A stretch of 64,000 nt of DNA, taken from assembly GCA_023426505.1 (NCBI GenBank), contig JAFAAP010000074.1, forward strand, positions 1-64,000. The letters run 5' to 3'. This DNA is from Pseudomonadota bacterium (GTDB taxonomy: Bacteria > Pseudomonadota > Alphaproteobacteria > Rhizobiales > Beijerinckiaceae). The translations under genes and the position numbers were made by a program. Within the stretch, counting starts at the first letter, position 1, and the number at the start of each line of letters is the position of its first letter. This document shows positions 16,831-25,021 of this stretch, piece by piece. The notes under the pieces are model-generated. The model did not search any database, was not told the DNA's origin, and saw nothing but the letters and a program-made list of their open reading frames with translations.

Positions 16831-18150
16831 TTATTCGGCGGCAATTGGAAGGTCAGTGTTGACCCGCTTCCGGCCAGTGAGGAGTTCGGGGATGAGGGCA
16901 GATTTCATAGCGCTCAGTCTTTTCACTTGTCTCTCTTGAGCTTCGATAAAATCGAAGAAGGCATCCGCGACTTCTGCAATCTTCAACTGCTCTTCCATAG
17001 GAGGAAGAGCAATCTGCAACTGCTCAAAGACTGGCATATAAACTGTTTGGTGTGTGCTGCCACTGGACAACTTTGCCCACACAGGGGCCATGAACCTAAG
17101 AAGGTGCATCAAAAATCTGTTGTTGATCTCATCTCCGCAAATATAGTTCGCAAAATCTTGGCTTGTTGCCATCTCACGACCCATGATTACGCAATGCCCG
17201 ACACTTGCGGTTCTGGAGAAAGCAACTGTTCCAGCCGGTAGAATGCGTGCTGATGAGTTCTCAATCCCAAGTGCGGTCGTCTTCTGCTCCGTTTCAAAAA
17301 TAACTCGCTCTGACAGGCTTTTGGTATCGTGCAGTGACAGCCATGGGATGTCTCCATCCCAATATTCTGCGACCTTTCTGCTTGGTGTATGCCCGCTTTC
17401 TAACCTTGATACATCGGCTAGCTTGGCAATCCTCCATGTGCGTGGAATGATATCGGTCGGGAGTCTACCTATCCGCCAATCACCAACGGATTTATACTCG
17501 GCATGTCCCTTGCGCCCCATAAAAAGTGCGGCAAGCGTGCTGTCCTTTACTTTCGTAGCTTGCTCGATGATCTCCTGTGTCACCCGAATTACATTTTCGA
17601 CCGAGTCCAAGATTTCGATGATCTTCCGCTGTTCAGGAAGGGGTGGAAGGTTAACTCTGTAGCTTAGCCACTGGTCAGAGTCGAAAACCATTTTTTCGAC
17701 ATCGACCCCGACACTCGCCTGAAAGAAGGTTTGCTGAAGATATATCGAGTGAGAAAGGTACTGAAGGAATTCTGGAAGAAGGCGGGAGGTCGCTCGAAGA
17801 ACAGTGTATTCATTCGATACGATTGCCCCATCCAGATTAGATGGCACCAGACCGCAGCCACCATGGACGATTTGGCGGTTCGAAATTAGGAAGTCGCCCT
17901 CTTTGATGAAGAACTGGCTCTTGGTAAGAATTTCTCTTCCAGTCAGCCGATCTCGCGCGACAATACCTCCGCGAGAACGACGTGCTGTGACCAGTTGATA
18001 TACCTGATCGTCCAGTAGCTCCGCAGGCCGTTCGACAACGTCCATTAGCTCCCTTAGCGTAACGGTGAACCAGCCCGGCGGAGGCGGGTCTAGGCGAGGC
18101 TTCCCAGGCTGTACGCTGGCTGGATAGAGCGCACTACGAGCCATATCCAA
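16831..18150 (-). CDS. hsdS: Type I restriction-modification specificity subunit S
   Basis: This 439-residue DNA-specificity subunit contains two target recognition domains (roughly residues 20-185 and 230-400), each followed by a conserved helical spacer with LPPLPEQRKI and LPPMEEQLKI. It recognises the two halves of a bipartite site and positions HsdM and HsdR. It overlaps the end of hsdM by 17 bp if the start is 18150, or 11 bp from the ATG at 18144. Base composition is lower in GC than that of hsdM and hsdR, as is usual for exchanged recognition domains. The recognised sequence cannot be predicted. Confidence 0.93.
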   Translation of the reverse strand: MDMARSALYPASVQPGKPRLDPPPPGWFTVTLRELMDVVERPAELLDDQVYQLVTARRSRGGIVARDRLTGREILTKSQFFIKEGDFLISNRQIVHGGCGLVPSNLDGAIVSNEYTVLRATSRLLPEFLQYLSHSIYLQQTFFQASVGVDVEKMVFDSDQWLSYRVNLPPLPEQRKIIEILDSVENVIRVTQEIIEQATKVKDSTLAALFMGRKGHAEYKSVGDWRIGRLPTDIIPRTWRIAKLADVSRLESGHTPSRKVAEYWDGDIPWLSLHDTKSLSERVIFETEQKTTALGIENSSARILPAGTVAFSRTASVGHCVIMGREMATSQDFANYICGDEINNRFLMHLLRFMAPVWAKLSSGSTHQTVYMPVFEQLQIALPPMEEQLKIAEVADAFFDFIEAQERQVKRLSAMKSALIPELLTGRKRVNTDLPIAAE

Positions 18151-19624
18151 GCTCCTCCATAAACCGATCTAGTATCGCTTCTGCCCGTTTACGCTCCTCA
18201 CGAAGCTCCCGGAGTACTGAAAACGAAGCAGAAACGTCAACTTCCGCCTCATCGCTCCCGAGATCGACATATCGGGTAATGTTGAGATTGTAGTCGTTCT
18301 GTTTGATCTCCTCGGCGTCTGCTACATACGAAAAGCCTTCAACATCGCGGAACTCCTGAAACGCCAAAGCGAGACGCGCTACATTCTCGTCACTCAAGAG
18401 ATTCTGCTTCTTACCGATCACAAACTGCTCGGCCCCGTGGATGAATAAGGTCTTTCCTTTTCTGTCGGCAGGCTTGTTTTTCCGGATGATCAGGATACAG
18501 GCCGGAATACCCGCGCCATAGAACAGGTTGGGGGCGAGGCCGATCACCGCCTCAACCATGTCTTCCTTCAGCATCCCTGCACGAATGCGCCCCTCGGCTC
18601 CGCCCCGGAAGAGTACGCCGTGCGGCAACACCACCCCGAGCATACCGTCCGAGTTCAAGCTGGCGATCATGTGCTGCACGAAGGCTAAATCGCCGTACGA
18701 CTTGGGTGGGCATCCGAAGCGATCCCGGGCATAGGGGTCGCCGTTGCTCCAGGTCTCGGAGCCCCACGATTTTAACGAGAAGGGCGGATTAGCGAGCACC
18801 CGGTCGAAAGTGCGGATCGCCTTCGAGCCCTCACCAGCAAGGTGCTTGGGGTCCAGGAGGGTGTCCCCACGGGCAATCGACGCGTCGTCGATATCATGGA
18901 GGAAGAGGTTCATCTGGCAGATGGCCCAGGTGTTGAGGTTCTTCTCCTGGCCGAAAAGCGACAGGCTCTTCGGATTCTTGCCTTGGCGCTCCAGATGATG
19001 AACCGCCTCCAGAAGCATACCGCCCGAGCCGCAGGTAGGGTCGTAGATCGACATGCCCTCCTCAGGCCGAAGGCACTCGACGATCAGGCGCACCACCATC
19101 TTGGGGGTATAGAACTCGCCTCCCTTCTTGCCTGCGTCGTCAGCGAACTGAGCGATCAGGTATTCGTACGCCTGCCCGAGCACATCGGGCTCTACATCTG
19201 AATTGCGGAGGCGATAGGTCTCGAAGTGCTGAAGGAGCCTTTCGAGAGCGGCATCCGGGAACCGCTCCTTGTTGTTGAAGTCCACGTCCTGAAAGATGCC
19301 GCGAAGACGATGGTTCGCGTCTTCGATTGCATGGAAGGCAGCGTTTAGGTGCTCACCGATGTTGGTGGTGTGTTTCCGTACGTCCTTCCAGGAGTGCCCG
19401 TGCGGAACGTCGAAGCGATGCTCATCCGGATCGGCGGCGAGTTTGCTATCGCCATATTGGGCCAGCCGCTCCTCATACTCTTCCTCCCAGACATCACAGA
19501 GGCGCTTATAGAAGAGGAGTCCAAAGATATAATGTTTATAATCCGAGGCGTCGATCGCACCCCGGAGGATGTCAGCGGCTCTCCAGAGGTGACCTTCAAG
19601 CTGGCTAAGGGTCAGGACGGCCAT
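18134..19624 (-). CDS. hsdM: Type I restriction-modification methyltransferase subunit M
   Basis: This 496-residue N6-adenine methyltransferase subunit starts with an N-terminal HsdM helical domain (residues 6-140). The SAM-binding motif I is DPTCGSGGMLLEA (195-207) and the catalytic motif IV is NPPFS (279-283). With HsdS it methylates the target adenines. It is first in the order hsdM-hsdS-hsdR-ygjP, all on the minus strand with overlaps or short gaps. The ATG at 19624 gives the usual family N-terminus. Confidence 0.95.
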   Translation of the reverse strand: MAVLTLSQLEGHLWRAADILRGAIDASDYKHYIFGLLFYKRLCDVWEEEYEERLAQYGDSKLAADPDEHRFDVPHGHSWKDVRKHTTNIGEHLNAAFHAIEDANHRLRGIFQDVDFNNKERFPDAALERLLQHFETYRLRNSDVEPDVLGQAYEYLIAQFADDAGKKGGEFYTPKMVVRLIVECLRPEEGMSIYDPTCGSGGMLLEAVHHLERQGKNPKSLSLFGQEKNLNTWAICQMNLFLHDIDDASIARGDTLLDPKHLAGEGSKAIRTFDRVLANPPFSLKSWGSETWSNGDPYARDRFGCPPKSYGDLAFVQHMIASLNSDGMLGVVLPHGVLFRGGAEGRIRAGMLKEDMVEAVIGLAPNLFYGAGIPACILIIRKNKPADRKGKTLFIHGAEQFVIGKKQNLLSDENVARLALAFQEFRDVEGFSYVADAEEIKQNDYNLNITRYVDLGSDEAEVDVSASFSVLRELREERKRAEAILDRFMEELGYGS

Positions 19625-19837
19625 ATTTCAGGTTTTTCCAATCAGGGGCTTACAATAGGACAATCTACCGATCGGGCTTCGATGGGCAAGATCGCTACTG
19701 TATAGCTTGTCCTGGTAAATGGTTGGTAGAGGAAAGTTCCCGGCCTAACTCCTGCCAAGGTCGGTTCTGAGGAGAAAAATTTGGGCAATTTCGTTGACTT
19801 CTGAGCGTTCCGTGAGAGCCTTTTCGAAAGGGCATTC

Positions 19838-20953
19838 ATGGAACTCCTCTCAAAGCAGCGTACGACTCCCATCCCCTTCGAACCTCGGCCCATCTCGGGA
19901 TGGGTGCTTCCTCATCTAATCCGCCTCGATGAGTATAGGCCGGGTCTGCTCGCCTTTTTCTGCCGGGCCAGTCCGCTCCGCAGACAGGCAGTTTACAGCA
20001 CCCTCAGCCGCATTAGCCTCGACGACCTTCAACCATTCTTGATGCGCTTGGGGGTTCTGGTGCCCGGCGACGCTGGCTCACCTGAGTTGCTCGCTGCGGC
20101 TGCCGAAACACTGGTAAGGCGACGGGCGCGTGATTTGGTCGCCGCCGCGTACGAAACTTGTCCAGACGGTTTTCTGGGGGCGCTGTCACGTACGCCGGAG
20201 GACATTGTGATGGGACCTCCGCATTACCGGCTCCTGCACCGCCTCTATGTTGATCACCGTCATGTGCATAAAGCGCGAGCCTTGCGGCACGTAGGGGAGA
20301 TCACGCCTCGACTGCTGGACCTCGTCGAGATGATCGACGACCCGGCGCTCCTCAGACCCAATGTCTTGCGGGCGCTGTGTGCGGCGAGCCACATGCGCGC
20401 ACAGGATTTCGTGGAGACGTTGCGATTCATCCGGTCCGCGACCGCTGTAGACGAGGTATCGCTTCGCACCTCGCTGGAGCGGGTCTCGTCCCGTGCGGGG
20501 CTCAGGCGTACGCTGCGCCGTTGGCTAGAGGATGCGAAGGTGCCCTCATCCCTCGACCTGGATCACCCGGAGTTCCACGTTCTGAGCACGGTTGCAGAGA
20601 TCAAGGAGAAGGCCATCGAGTACTCGAATTGCTTGCGGACCAAGATTCCGGAAGCCGTTCTTGGCCTCTCAGTGTACGTTGAATGGCGACCGTCGCCTGA
20701 GAAGCCTGGAGCCATAATCGAGCTTCGCCCCCTCATCGGCCCGAAAGGTGAGCGCCGCTGCTTCTTGCTCCAGTCAATCAATATCCGACACAACTGGGAT
20801 GTGGAGGCCCCGGTAGAGGAAGAGGTCCGCTGGAAGCTGGCCTCCCTGGGAATTTTGCAACCGGTCCTGTTGAACGGAACGAGCATTACCGCGAGCGTTG
20901 CACGTACCCTGAGGCAGGGTGAAACAGAGTGGCTTGATGATCTCGAAGGGTGA
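19838..20953 (+). CDS. Hypothetical island protein, 371 residues
   Basis: I do not recognise this protein. It is soluble, Arg/Leu-rich and largely helical in character, without signal peptide or membrane segment. A C-terminal portion, EKAIEYSNCLRTKIPEAVLG, followed by strands (YVEWRPSPEKPGAIIELRPLIG) and a Trp-rich end, suggests a compact alpha/beta domain faintly like PcfJ-type proteins; that comparison is weak. The gene is divergent from hsdM and is followed 9 bp later by a small membrane-protein gene, so the two probably form an operon. Confidence 0.65.
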   Translation: MELLSKQRTTPIPFEPRPISGWVLPHLIRLDEYRPGLLAFFCRASPLRRQAVYSTLSRISLDDLQPFLMRLGVLVPGDAGSPELLAAAAETLVRRRARDLVAAAYETCPDGFLGALSRTPEDIVMGPPHYRLLHRLYVDHRHVHKARALRHVGEITPRLLDLVEMIDDPALLRPNVLRALCAASHMRAQDFVETLRFIRSATAVDEVSLRTSLERVSSRAGLRRTLRRWLEDAKVPSSLDLDHPEFHVLSTVAEIKEKAIEYSNCLRTKIPEAVLGLSVYVEWRPSPEKPGAIIELRPLIGPKGERRCFLLQSINIRHNWDVEAPVEEEVRWKLASLGILQPVLLNGTSITASVARTLRQGETEWLDDLEG

Positions 20954-20962
20954 GAGCACGCA

Positions 20963-21376
20963 ATGACGATCCACCCGAGGCCACCACGCTCTGGACATCA
21001 AGCTTCGTACGACGCCGGGACTGAGGGTGTTTATCGCCATCTTCGCTCGCAGGGATACCCCGCTAGGGAGGCGTGGCATCAGGTCACTCGGTCGTCACCA
21101 AGTGCAGCCGCGTGCTCCACAGCAGTAGCGAAACGCATTAGGTCGTTTCGTTCGACCGAGGCTTGCCCCATCGAAGAGGATATCTGGACGGCGACTATGC
21201 GGGACCTTATTAGCCCACCGGTCCTTCTGATGGTGACATGGTGGCTATTGGGGCTCGCAGCCTTCGCGTTGACATGGCTGGTTGGCTTCACCGTGGGGCT
21301 CGCAGTGCGGCTGATCTTGGGGTTTGGTATTGCCATGATCGGCTTCATGCTCGGGTACCGCCTCTTCAGCCGGTAG
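20963..21376 (+). CDS. Small hypothetical membrane protein
   Basis: This 137-residue protein has an Arg/Ser-rich soluble first half and two predicted transmembrane helices at about 86-107 and 112-133 (PVLLMVTWWLLGLAAFALTW and GLAVRLILGFGIAMIGFMLG). It has no recognisable family. It follows the 371-residue unknown gene by 9 bp on the same strand. A soluble sensor plus a small membrane protein is a layout seen in membrane-damaging defence modules, but nothing here proves that. Confidence 0.5.
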   Translation: MTIHPRPPRSGHQASYDAGTEGVYRHLRSQGYPAREAWHQVTRSSPSAAACSTAVAKRIRSFRSTEACPIEEDIWTATMRDLISPPVLLMVTWWLLGLAAFALTWLVGFTVGLAVRLILGFGIAMIGFMLGYRLFSR

Positions 21377-21436
21377 GCAGGCTCAACGATGCTCTTCGCT
21401 GGCAACGTGTTGGAACGCTCAGACGCAGTGGGGGTG

Positions 21437-22312
21437 CTAGTTATCGTTTAGCCCGTATGAACCACGTGTCTGGAGGCGCTCCTTCCACGTTGCTTCAATC
21501 CGGATCACGTCAGCAGCATTCATGTCTGGCGATACTCGCTGCAAGATGGAAAAACGGAAATTCTGTGGGTCTCGTTCTCGAAGCAGGCGGTTGCCGCCGT
21601 GCCCCGAAGAGGCGTAGCCAAGCCAACGCCCGAGCAGATTGCTGTCTCCATACGCGGAGCCGACGTACGATTTTCCGTCTGACATGTCGCGGATAAAGTA
21701 GATTCCTCGCCAATAGGATAGCGCTGAGCGCCATCGGCTTGGGAGGACGTGCAGTTCCTCCCAGGAGAGCACAATTCGGTCCCACTCCGGCATTTCCTCG
21801 ACCAGAGCGCTGTCTTCGTGGACTGCGACCACAGGGAACTCGTTCTTGTGAGCCCAGCGCCACCAGGAGCGCTCAGGCGAAGGCCAGCCTACGACGAGCT
21901 TGCCTTTCCAGTCCGCGTAAAAATCTGCGAGGGTAAGTTCGAACCACAAGATAGATTCTCGGCCATCCTCGCCCGTGTAGCCTCTCATCCCGAGCGTCTT
22001 CATTTCCACGTAGGCCGGGACCCGCCAGTACTCCTCGAAACTCAGCGGCGTCGCTGCCCCGACCCGGTAGAGACCAATGAAGAGCGCCTTTCCGGGTTCG
22101 TGACCAATGAATGATGCTACGTACTCGGAACGACCCATCGCCTTCTCGACGCGCTCGCCTTGGGTCTGCTGGTAGGCGTTGTAGTAGTCCGGGCGCTCCG
22201 CAGCCAACCAGGGCAACACCTTTGCGAACCGAGGCTCGAATGGGCGGTGGCGCAGAATGAGAACTCCTTGTGGGTCTATTTTCTGCAACCTGAGGAGATC
22301 AACGAACTGCAC
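21437..22312 (-). CDS. GIY-YIG nuclease family protein
   Basis: In this 291-residue protein the last 90 or so residues form a GIY-YIG domain: GIYFIRDMSDGKSYVGSAYG, a downstream Arg in RWLGYA, and the metal-binding Glu in RIEATWKERL, ending with GLNDN. The upstream 190 residues are an uncharacterised domain. I chose the GTG at 22312 because it has a GAGG 6 nt upstream; the frame opens further to 22426. It may cut or nick DNA as a stand-alone restriction-like enzyme. Confidence 0.75.
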   Translation of the reverse strand: MQFVDLLRLQKIDPQGVLILRHRPFEPRFAKVLPWLAAERPDYYNAYQQTQGERVEKAMGRSEYVASFIGHEPGKALFIGLYRVGAATPLSFEEYWRVPAYVEMKTLGMRGYTGEDGRESILWFELTLADFYADWKGKLVVGWPSPERSWWRWAHKNEFPVVAVHEDSALVEEMPEWDRIVLSWEELHVLPSRWRSALSYWRGIYFIRDMSDGKSYVGSAYGDSNLLGRWLGYASSGHGGNRLLRERDPQNFRFSILQRVSPDMNAADVIRIEATWKERLQTRGSYGLNDN

Positions 22313-22388
22313 TTTGGACCTCGTACGCGAGCGGCAGCCGAGGCTCTCCCCGGCTGGAGAGATGTCTCGGCGAGAGATAAATACGGTT

Positions 22389-22694
22389 ATGACATTTACC
22401 AAAGTACGAAATCGTTTACCCAGCACGTGGCTGATAGAAGGTTTTGTTGATGACGCCCGTCGTCAGGCCACGCCTCTCGTTGTGGATTGTATGGGCCTGA
22501 CTCGTGAAAACCTGGGAGACAATCGCTTCGAGGATGAAATGTGTGAACGTGAGGTGTGGTGCAGACACCACTGCATCGGAGAGCGCGAGACTGAGCCACT
22601 TCGAGATGATGGACGACTGATTGGCCGCCGGTACCGTTTTGAGAAGGTCTCCGAGGCTATTCACTTCAAGTTACGGTTCGATACGAATTTTTAA
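22389..22694 (+). CDS. Small hypothetical protein
   Basis: This candidate gene of 101 residues is divergent from the GIY-YIG gene and starts at ATG 22389. The product is charged, with several Cys/His (CEREVWCRHHC) and an ending IHFKLRFDTNF that looks like a folded strand. The Cys/His group could bind zinc. Codon bias gives little support, so I list it with caution. Confidence 0.4.
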   Translation: MTFTKVRNRLPSTWLIEGFVDDARRQATPLVVDCMGLTRENLGDNRFEDEMCEREVWCRHHCIGERETEPLRDDGRLIGRRYRFEKVSEAIHFKLRFDTNF

Positions 22695-22836
22695 CGTTCT
22701 GGCGTTCTGTCGTTCAAAAAGAGGCGAGCTTTGAGACCTGGGCAATCCCCGCGTTTGCTCGTTGCCTACACGGTGTTCCACAGTCCCGTACGCTTTTCAG
22801 TTGTCGTGGGAGTACGAAAATAGCCCGGTGCGCCTC

Positions 22837-23472
22837 TCAGCGTTGCTCCGAGTCCGCCATAACCTGGATGCGTTTGGCGATCTTGGCGACGGTGGCGCGA
22901 CTGCACTTGGTCGCAGCCTGAACCTGCGACCACGACGAGCCTGATCGCAGCATGGCAGCGATTCCATCGTTGCGGGCCTTGTCTTCCCGGCGGCCCTTGT
23001 AGAGTCCCCGTGCTTTAGCTCTCTCGCGTCCTTGCGCGCTTCTACGTCTACGATCTTCGTAGTCTTTACGAGCCCCTGCGGCGAGCATTTCAAGCATCAT
23101 GGCGTTGAGAGCATCAAACATCCGCGCCGTAAACTCGTCGCTCGTCGGCTTCGCCAACATCCAACTTGTCGGCAGGTCGAGGGCAACGATCCGCAACCGG
23201 CGAGCAGCAAGCTCGGACTTCAGTTTTTCCCAATCGGTCGCGTTGAGCCGGGTAAGGCGATCTACGGCCTCCAGAAGGATTAAATCGCCAGCAGAGGCGT
23301 CGCTGAGAAGCCGAAGCAGTTCGGGTCTAGCGAGTTTCGCCCCGCTCTCGTTCTCGACATAGTAGGCCGCAATGGTGAGCCCGTGCTCTCTTGCGAAGGT
23401 GTCGATCTGCTCGCGCGCGCGGTCAGCATTCTGCTCCGTAGTTGAGGCCCGAAGGTACGCTCGCACGAACAT
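22837..23472 (-). CDS. Serine recombinase of the resolvase/invertase type
   Basis: This 211-residue small serine recombinase has its catalytic domain at residues 1-140, with the nucleophile Ser in RASTTEQ (S10) and Arg clusters DRLTRL. A C-terminal helix-turn-helix (GSSWSQVQAATKCSRATVAKIAKR) binds DNA. It probably resolves cointegrates or inverts segments. The 130 bp before its start is dense in dyads built on TGGTTCA, as expected for a res site. It is distinct from the large integrase at the right end of the island. Confidence 0.88.
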   Translation of the reverse strand: MFVRAYLRASTTEQNADRAREQIDTFAREHGLTIAAYYVENESGAKLARPELLRLLSDASAGDLILLEAVDRLTRLNATDWEKLKSELAARRLRIVALDLPTSWMLAKPTSDEFTARMFDALNAMMLEMLAAGARKDYEDRRRRSAQGRERAKARGLYKGRREDKARNDGIAAMLRSGSSWSQVQAATKCSRATVAKIAKRIQVMADSEQR

Positions 23473-23486
23473 GAGAAATCCATCCG

Positions 23487-23556
23487 ATGGTTCATTTTAG
23501 ATGGTTCGCATCTACTTGGTTCAGTTTGAACGGTCAAGCTTCGAAAACTGAACCAA
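23487..23556. repeat. Dyad-rich candidate res site of the resolvase
   Basis: Repeats ATGGTTCATTTT (23487-23498), ATGGTTCGCA (23501-23510) and TTGGTTCAGTTT (23516-23527) are followed by the exact inverse AAACTGAACCAA (23545-23556). They sit just upstream of the resolvase start, the usual place for res subsites and autoregulation. Confidence 0.5.
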
Positions 23557-23578
23557 TCCGGGCTGGTCTGGTGGGAGG

Positions 23579-23594
23579 ATGCTCAATTTGAACC
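23579..23594 (+). repeat. 16 bp module-border repeat, copy A
   Basis: ATGCTCAATTTGAACC is one of three near-identical copies in the same orientation (also 24692 and 27749). It shares TGAACC with the resolvase dyads. Confidence 0.5.
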
Positions 23595-23610
23595 GACGAT
23601 TTCACGGCCC

Positions 23611-24354
23611 TTATCGCGGTTCATCCTCAAGGTTGAGGTAGGTTGGGTCGAAATGTGCGAGGGATTGAAGCCCTTCCCAATCCGTGATCTCCACATTTTC
23701 ACCGCGCCATGTAACCAGCCCTTCGCTGCGCAGGTCTCCAAGGACTCTATTGGTGTGGACCGTGGACAGGCCAAGGCAATCCCCGAACTCGGCCTGCGTG
23801 AACGGCACCCGAAAGGTATAACCCTGCGTCAGACCAACCACATTGAGGCGAGTGTAAAGCTCACACAACAGATGAGCCATGCTTTCGGTAGCTGACTTCC
23901 GTCCCAAGCCGAGCAACCATCTCCGCTGGATAGCTCCATCAATGAGGGTGTTGACCCAGAGCAGGCGTGTCAGGTGCGGGTAGTTCTCGGTGATCTCCCG
24001 CAGAGCTTCATGAGGAACGAGAGCAACTGTGCAGCGGGTGAGTGTCCCGATGCTGTGATCCATCTTCTTCAAGGGAAAGCTGTGCAAGTCCACGAAGTCG
24101 CCTGAAATCTGGATGGCGACGATTTGGCGACGGCCATCTTCCAGCGTCACGTACCGGCTCGCCCACCCTTCCAGCAGGAGCTTGCACTCGGAAGGTCGGT
24201 CATGCTCGCGCACCATATCCTCGTCAGCGCCGAACTGGACCACCCGAGAGATCGCTTTGTTGAGCACTTGCTTCTCTTCCTCGGAGAGATCGTCTCGCTG
24301 CCCGAGCTTGCGGATGAGAGGTTGAGCGGTTGCTGCGTTGAAGGGAGTCCTCAT
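23611..24354 (-). CDS. Crp/Fnr family transcriptional regulator
   Basis: This 247-residue regulator has an N-terminal cyclic-nucleotide-binding-like beta barrel (about residues 25-145) and a C-terminal winged helix-turn-helix with FTQAEFGDCLGLSTVHTNRVL (about 190-210). It lacks the Cys cluster of oxygen-sensing Fnr. I chose the ATG at 24354, which has an AGGGAG upstream and gives the family's length; the frame extends to 24441. A perfect palindrome 28 bp upstream probably serves autoregulation. Confidence 0.85.
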   Translation of the reverse strand: MRTPFNAATAQPLIRKLGQRDDLSEEEKQVLNKAISRVVQFGADEDMVREHDRPSECKLLLEGWASRYVTLEDGRRQIVAIQISGDFVDLHSFPLKKMDHSIGTLTRCTVALVPHEALREITENYPHLTRLLWVNTLIDGAIQRRWLLGLGRKSATESMAHLLCELYTRLNVVGLTQGYTFRVPFTQAEFGDCLGLSTVHTNRVLGDLRSEGLVTWRGENVEITDWEGLQSLAHFDPTYLNLEDEPR

Positions 24355-24381
24355 GGTGCTGAACGTCTCCCTGCGGGAAGA

Positions 24382-24397
24382 GTTAACATATGTTAAC
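24382..24397. promoter_or_regulatory. Perfect 16 bp palindrome between divergent genes
   Basis: GTTAACATATGTTAAC is fully self-complementary and lies between the Crp/Fnr gene (start 24354, minus) and a small gene (start 24413, plus). It is the obvious operator for the regulator. Confidence 0.6.
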
Positions 24398-24412
24398 AGG
24401 GCTGTTCTGGTC

Positions 24413-24640
24413 ATGCCAGATGAACGCGCCGAACTTGCCAAGGCCGATCAGGACATCGCGGACGGCGACCGGCGCATCTCGGAGCAGATTATCCGGATAA
24501 CCGAAATGAGAGAGAAAGGTTACGAGACAGCCCGAGCCGAGGAACTGCTGGAAACCCTGAAAGCGACCCTTGAAGCATGGGTTCGGCATCGAGAACTCAT
24601 TCTCGATGCTATCGACCGAGAGCGCCATCAACATCAGTGA
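24413..24640 (+). CDS. Small hypothetical helical protein
   Basis: This 75-residue charged protein is almost entirely helical: MPDERAELAKADQDIADGD, ISEQIIRITEMREKG, LLETLKATLEAWVRHRELIL. It resembles short coiled-coil proteins common in Methylobacteriaceae and Bradyrhizobiaceae, with no known function. I chose the ATG at 24413 because it follows the palindrome; the frame opens to 24338 inside the divergent regulator gene. It is probably co-regulated with that regulator. Confidence 0.6.
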   Translation: MPDERAELAKADQDIADGDRRISEQIIRITEMREKGYETARAEELLETLKATLEAWVRHRELILDAIDRERHQHQ

Positions 24641-24691
24641 TGGTGTGCGGCCTTCTATTGGTGCGGATAGAACTGAAGGTCCACCTCCGCA

Positions 24692-24707
24692 ATGCCCAAG
24701 TTGAACC
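24692..24707 (+). repeat. 16 bp module-border repeat, copy B
   Basis: ATGCCCAAGTTGAACC, preceded by GCA as in copy C, borders the ParD/kinase/cupin module on its left. Confidence 0.5.
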
Positions 24708-24775
24708 AGGAGTTCGACTAGGGGCGCTCTCAAAGATAGTGCCCAGTAAGGCCGAGCTTGCACCCGCCCGGACCG

Positions 24776-24806
24776 GGTCTATAAAAAGGTGTGAACTTTT
24801 AAGACC
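24776..24806. promoter_or_regulatory. Imperfect dyad upstream of the ParD-like gene
   Basis: GGTCT...AGACC encloses AAAAG...CTTTT around GTGTGAA. It lies 20 bp before the antitoxin start and is a plausible operator for a ribbon-helix-helix protein. Confidence 0.4.
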
Positions 24807-24826
24807 TGCCTTCAGGACTTCCCTCG

Positions 24827-25021
24827 ATGCCCGCCAAATTCGTCCGCAGTGTCTCACTCACGTCGGAACTGACCGCTCTCATTGATGCAAAGATCGCAAC
24901 CGGCCACTACCGCAGCGCCAGCGAGGTCGTCCGCGCCGCCCTGCGTCTACTGGTCGAGCAGGATTGTCATGGTCGTCCGGATGCGACGATGAAAAGCAGA
25001 AAGCCGCGCGATGCCCGCTAG
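24827..25021 (+). CDS. ParD-like ribbon-helix-helix antitoxin, orphan
   Basis: In this 64-residue protein the first 45 residues match the ParD/CC2985 antitoxin family: VSLTSELTALIDAKIATGHY, then RSASEVVRAALRLLVEQ. The usual toxin-binding tail is replaced by an unrelated basic end (RPDATMKSRKPRDAR). No ParE-like toxin follows; instead the last 11 bp overlap a histidine kinase gene. This looks like a ParDE locus whose 3' part was lost when the kinase segment joined. Confidence 0.65.
   Translation: MPAKFVRSVSLTSELTALIDAKIATGHYRSASEVVRAALRLLVEQDCHGRPDATMKSRKPRDAR

Noticed and set aside
23487..23600. CRISPR-like repeat array
   Set aside because: The TGGTTCA units are short, unevenly spaced and in both orientations; no constant repeat or spacer length and no cas genes.
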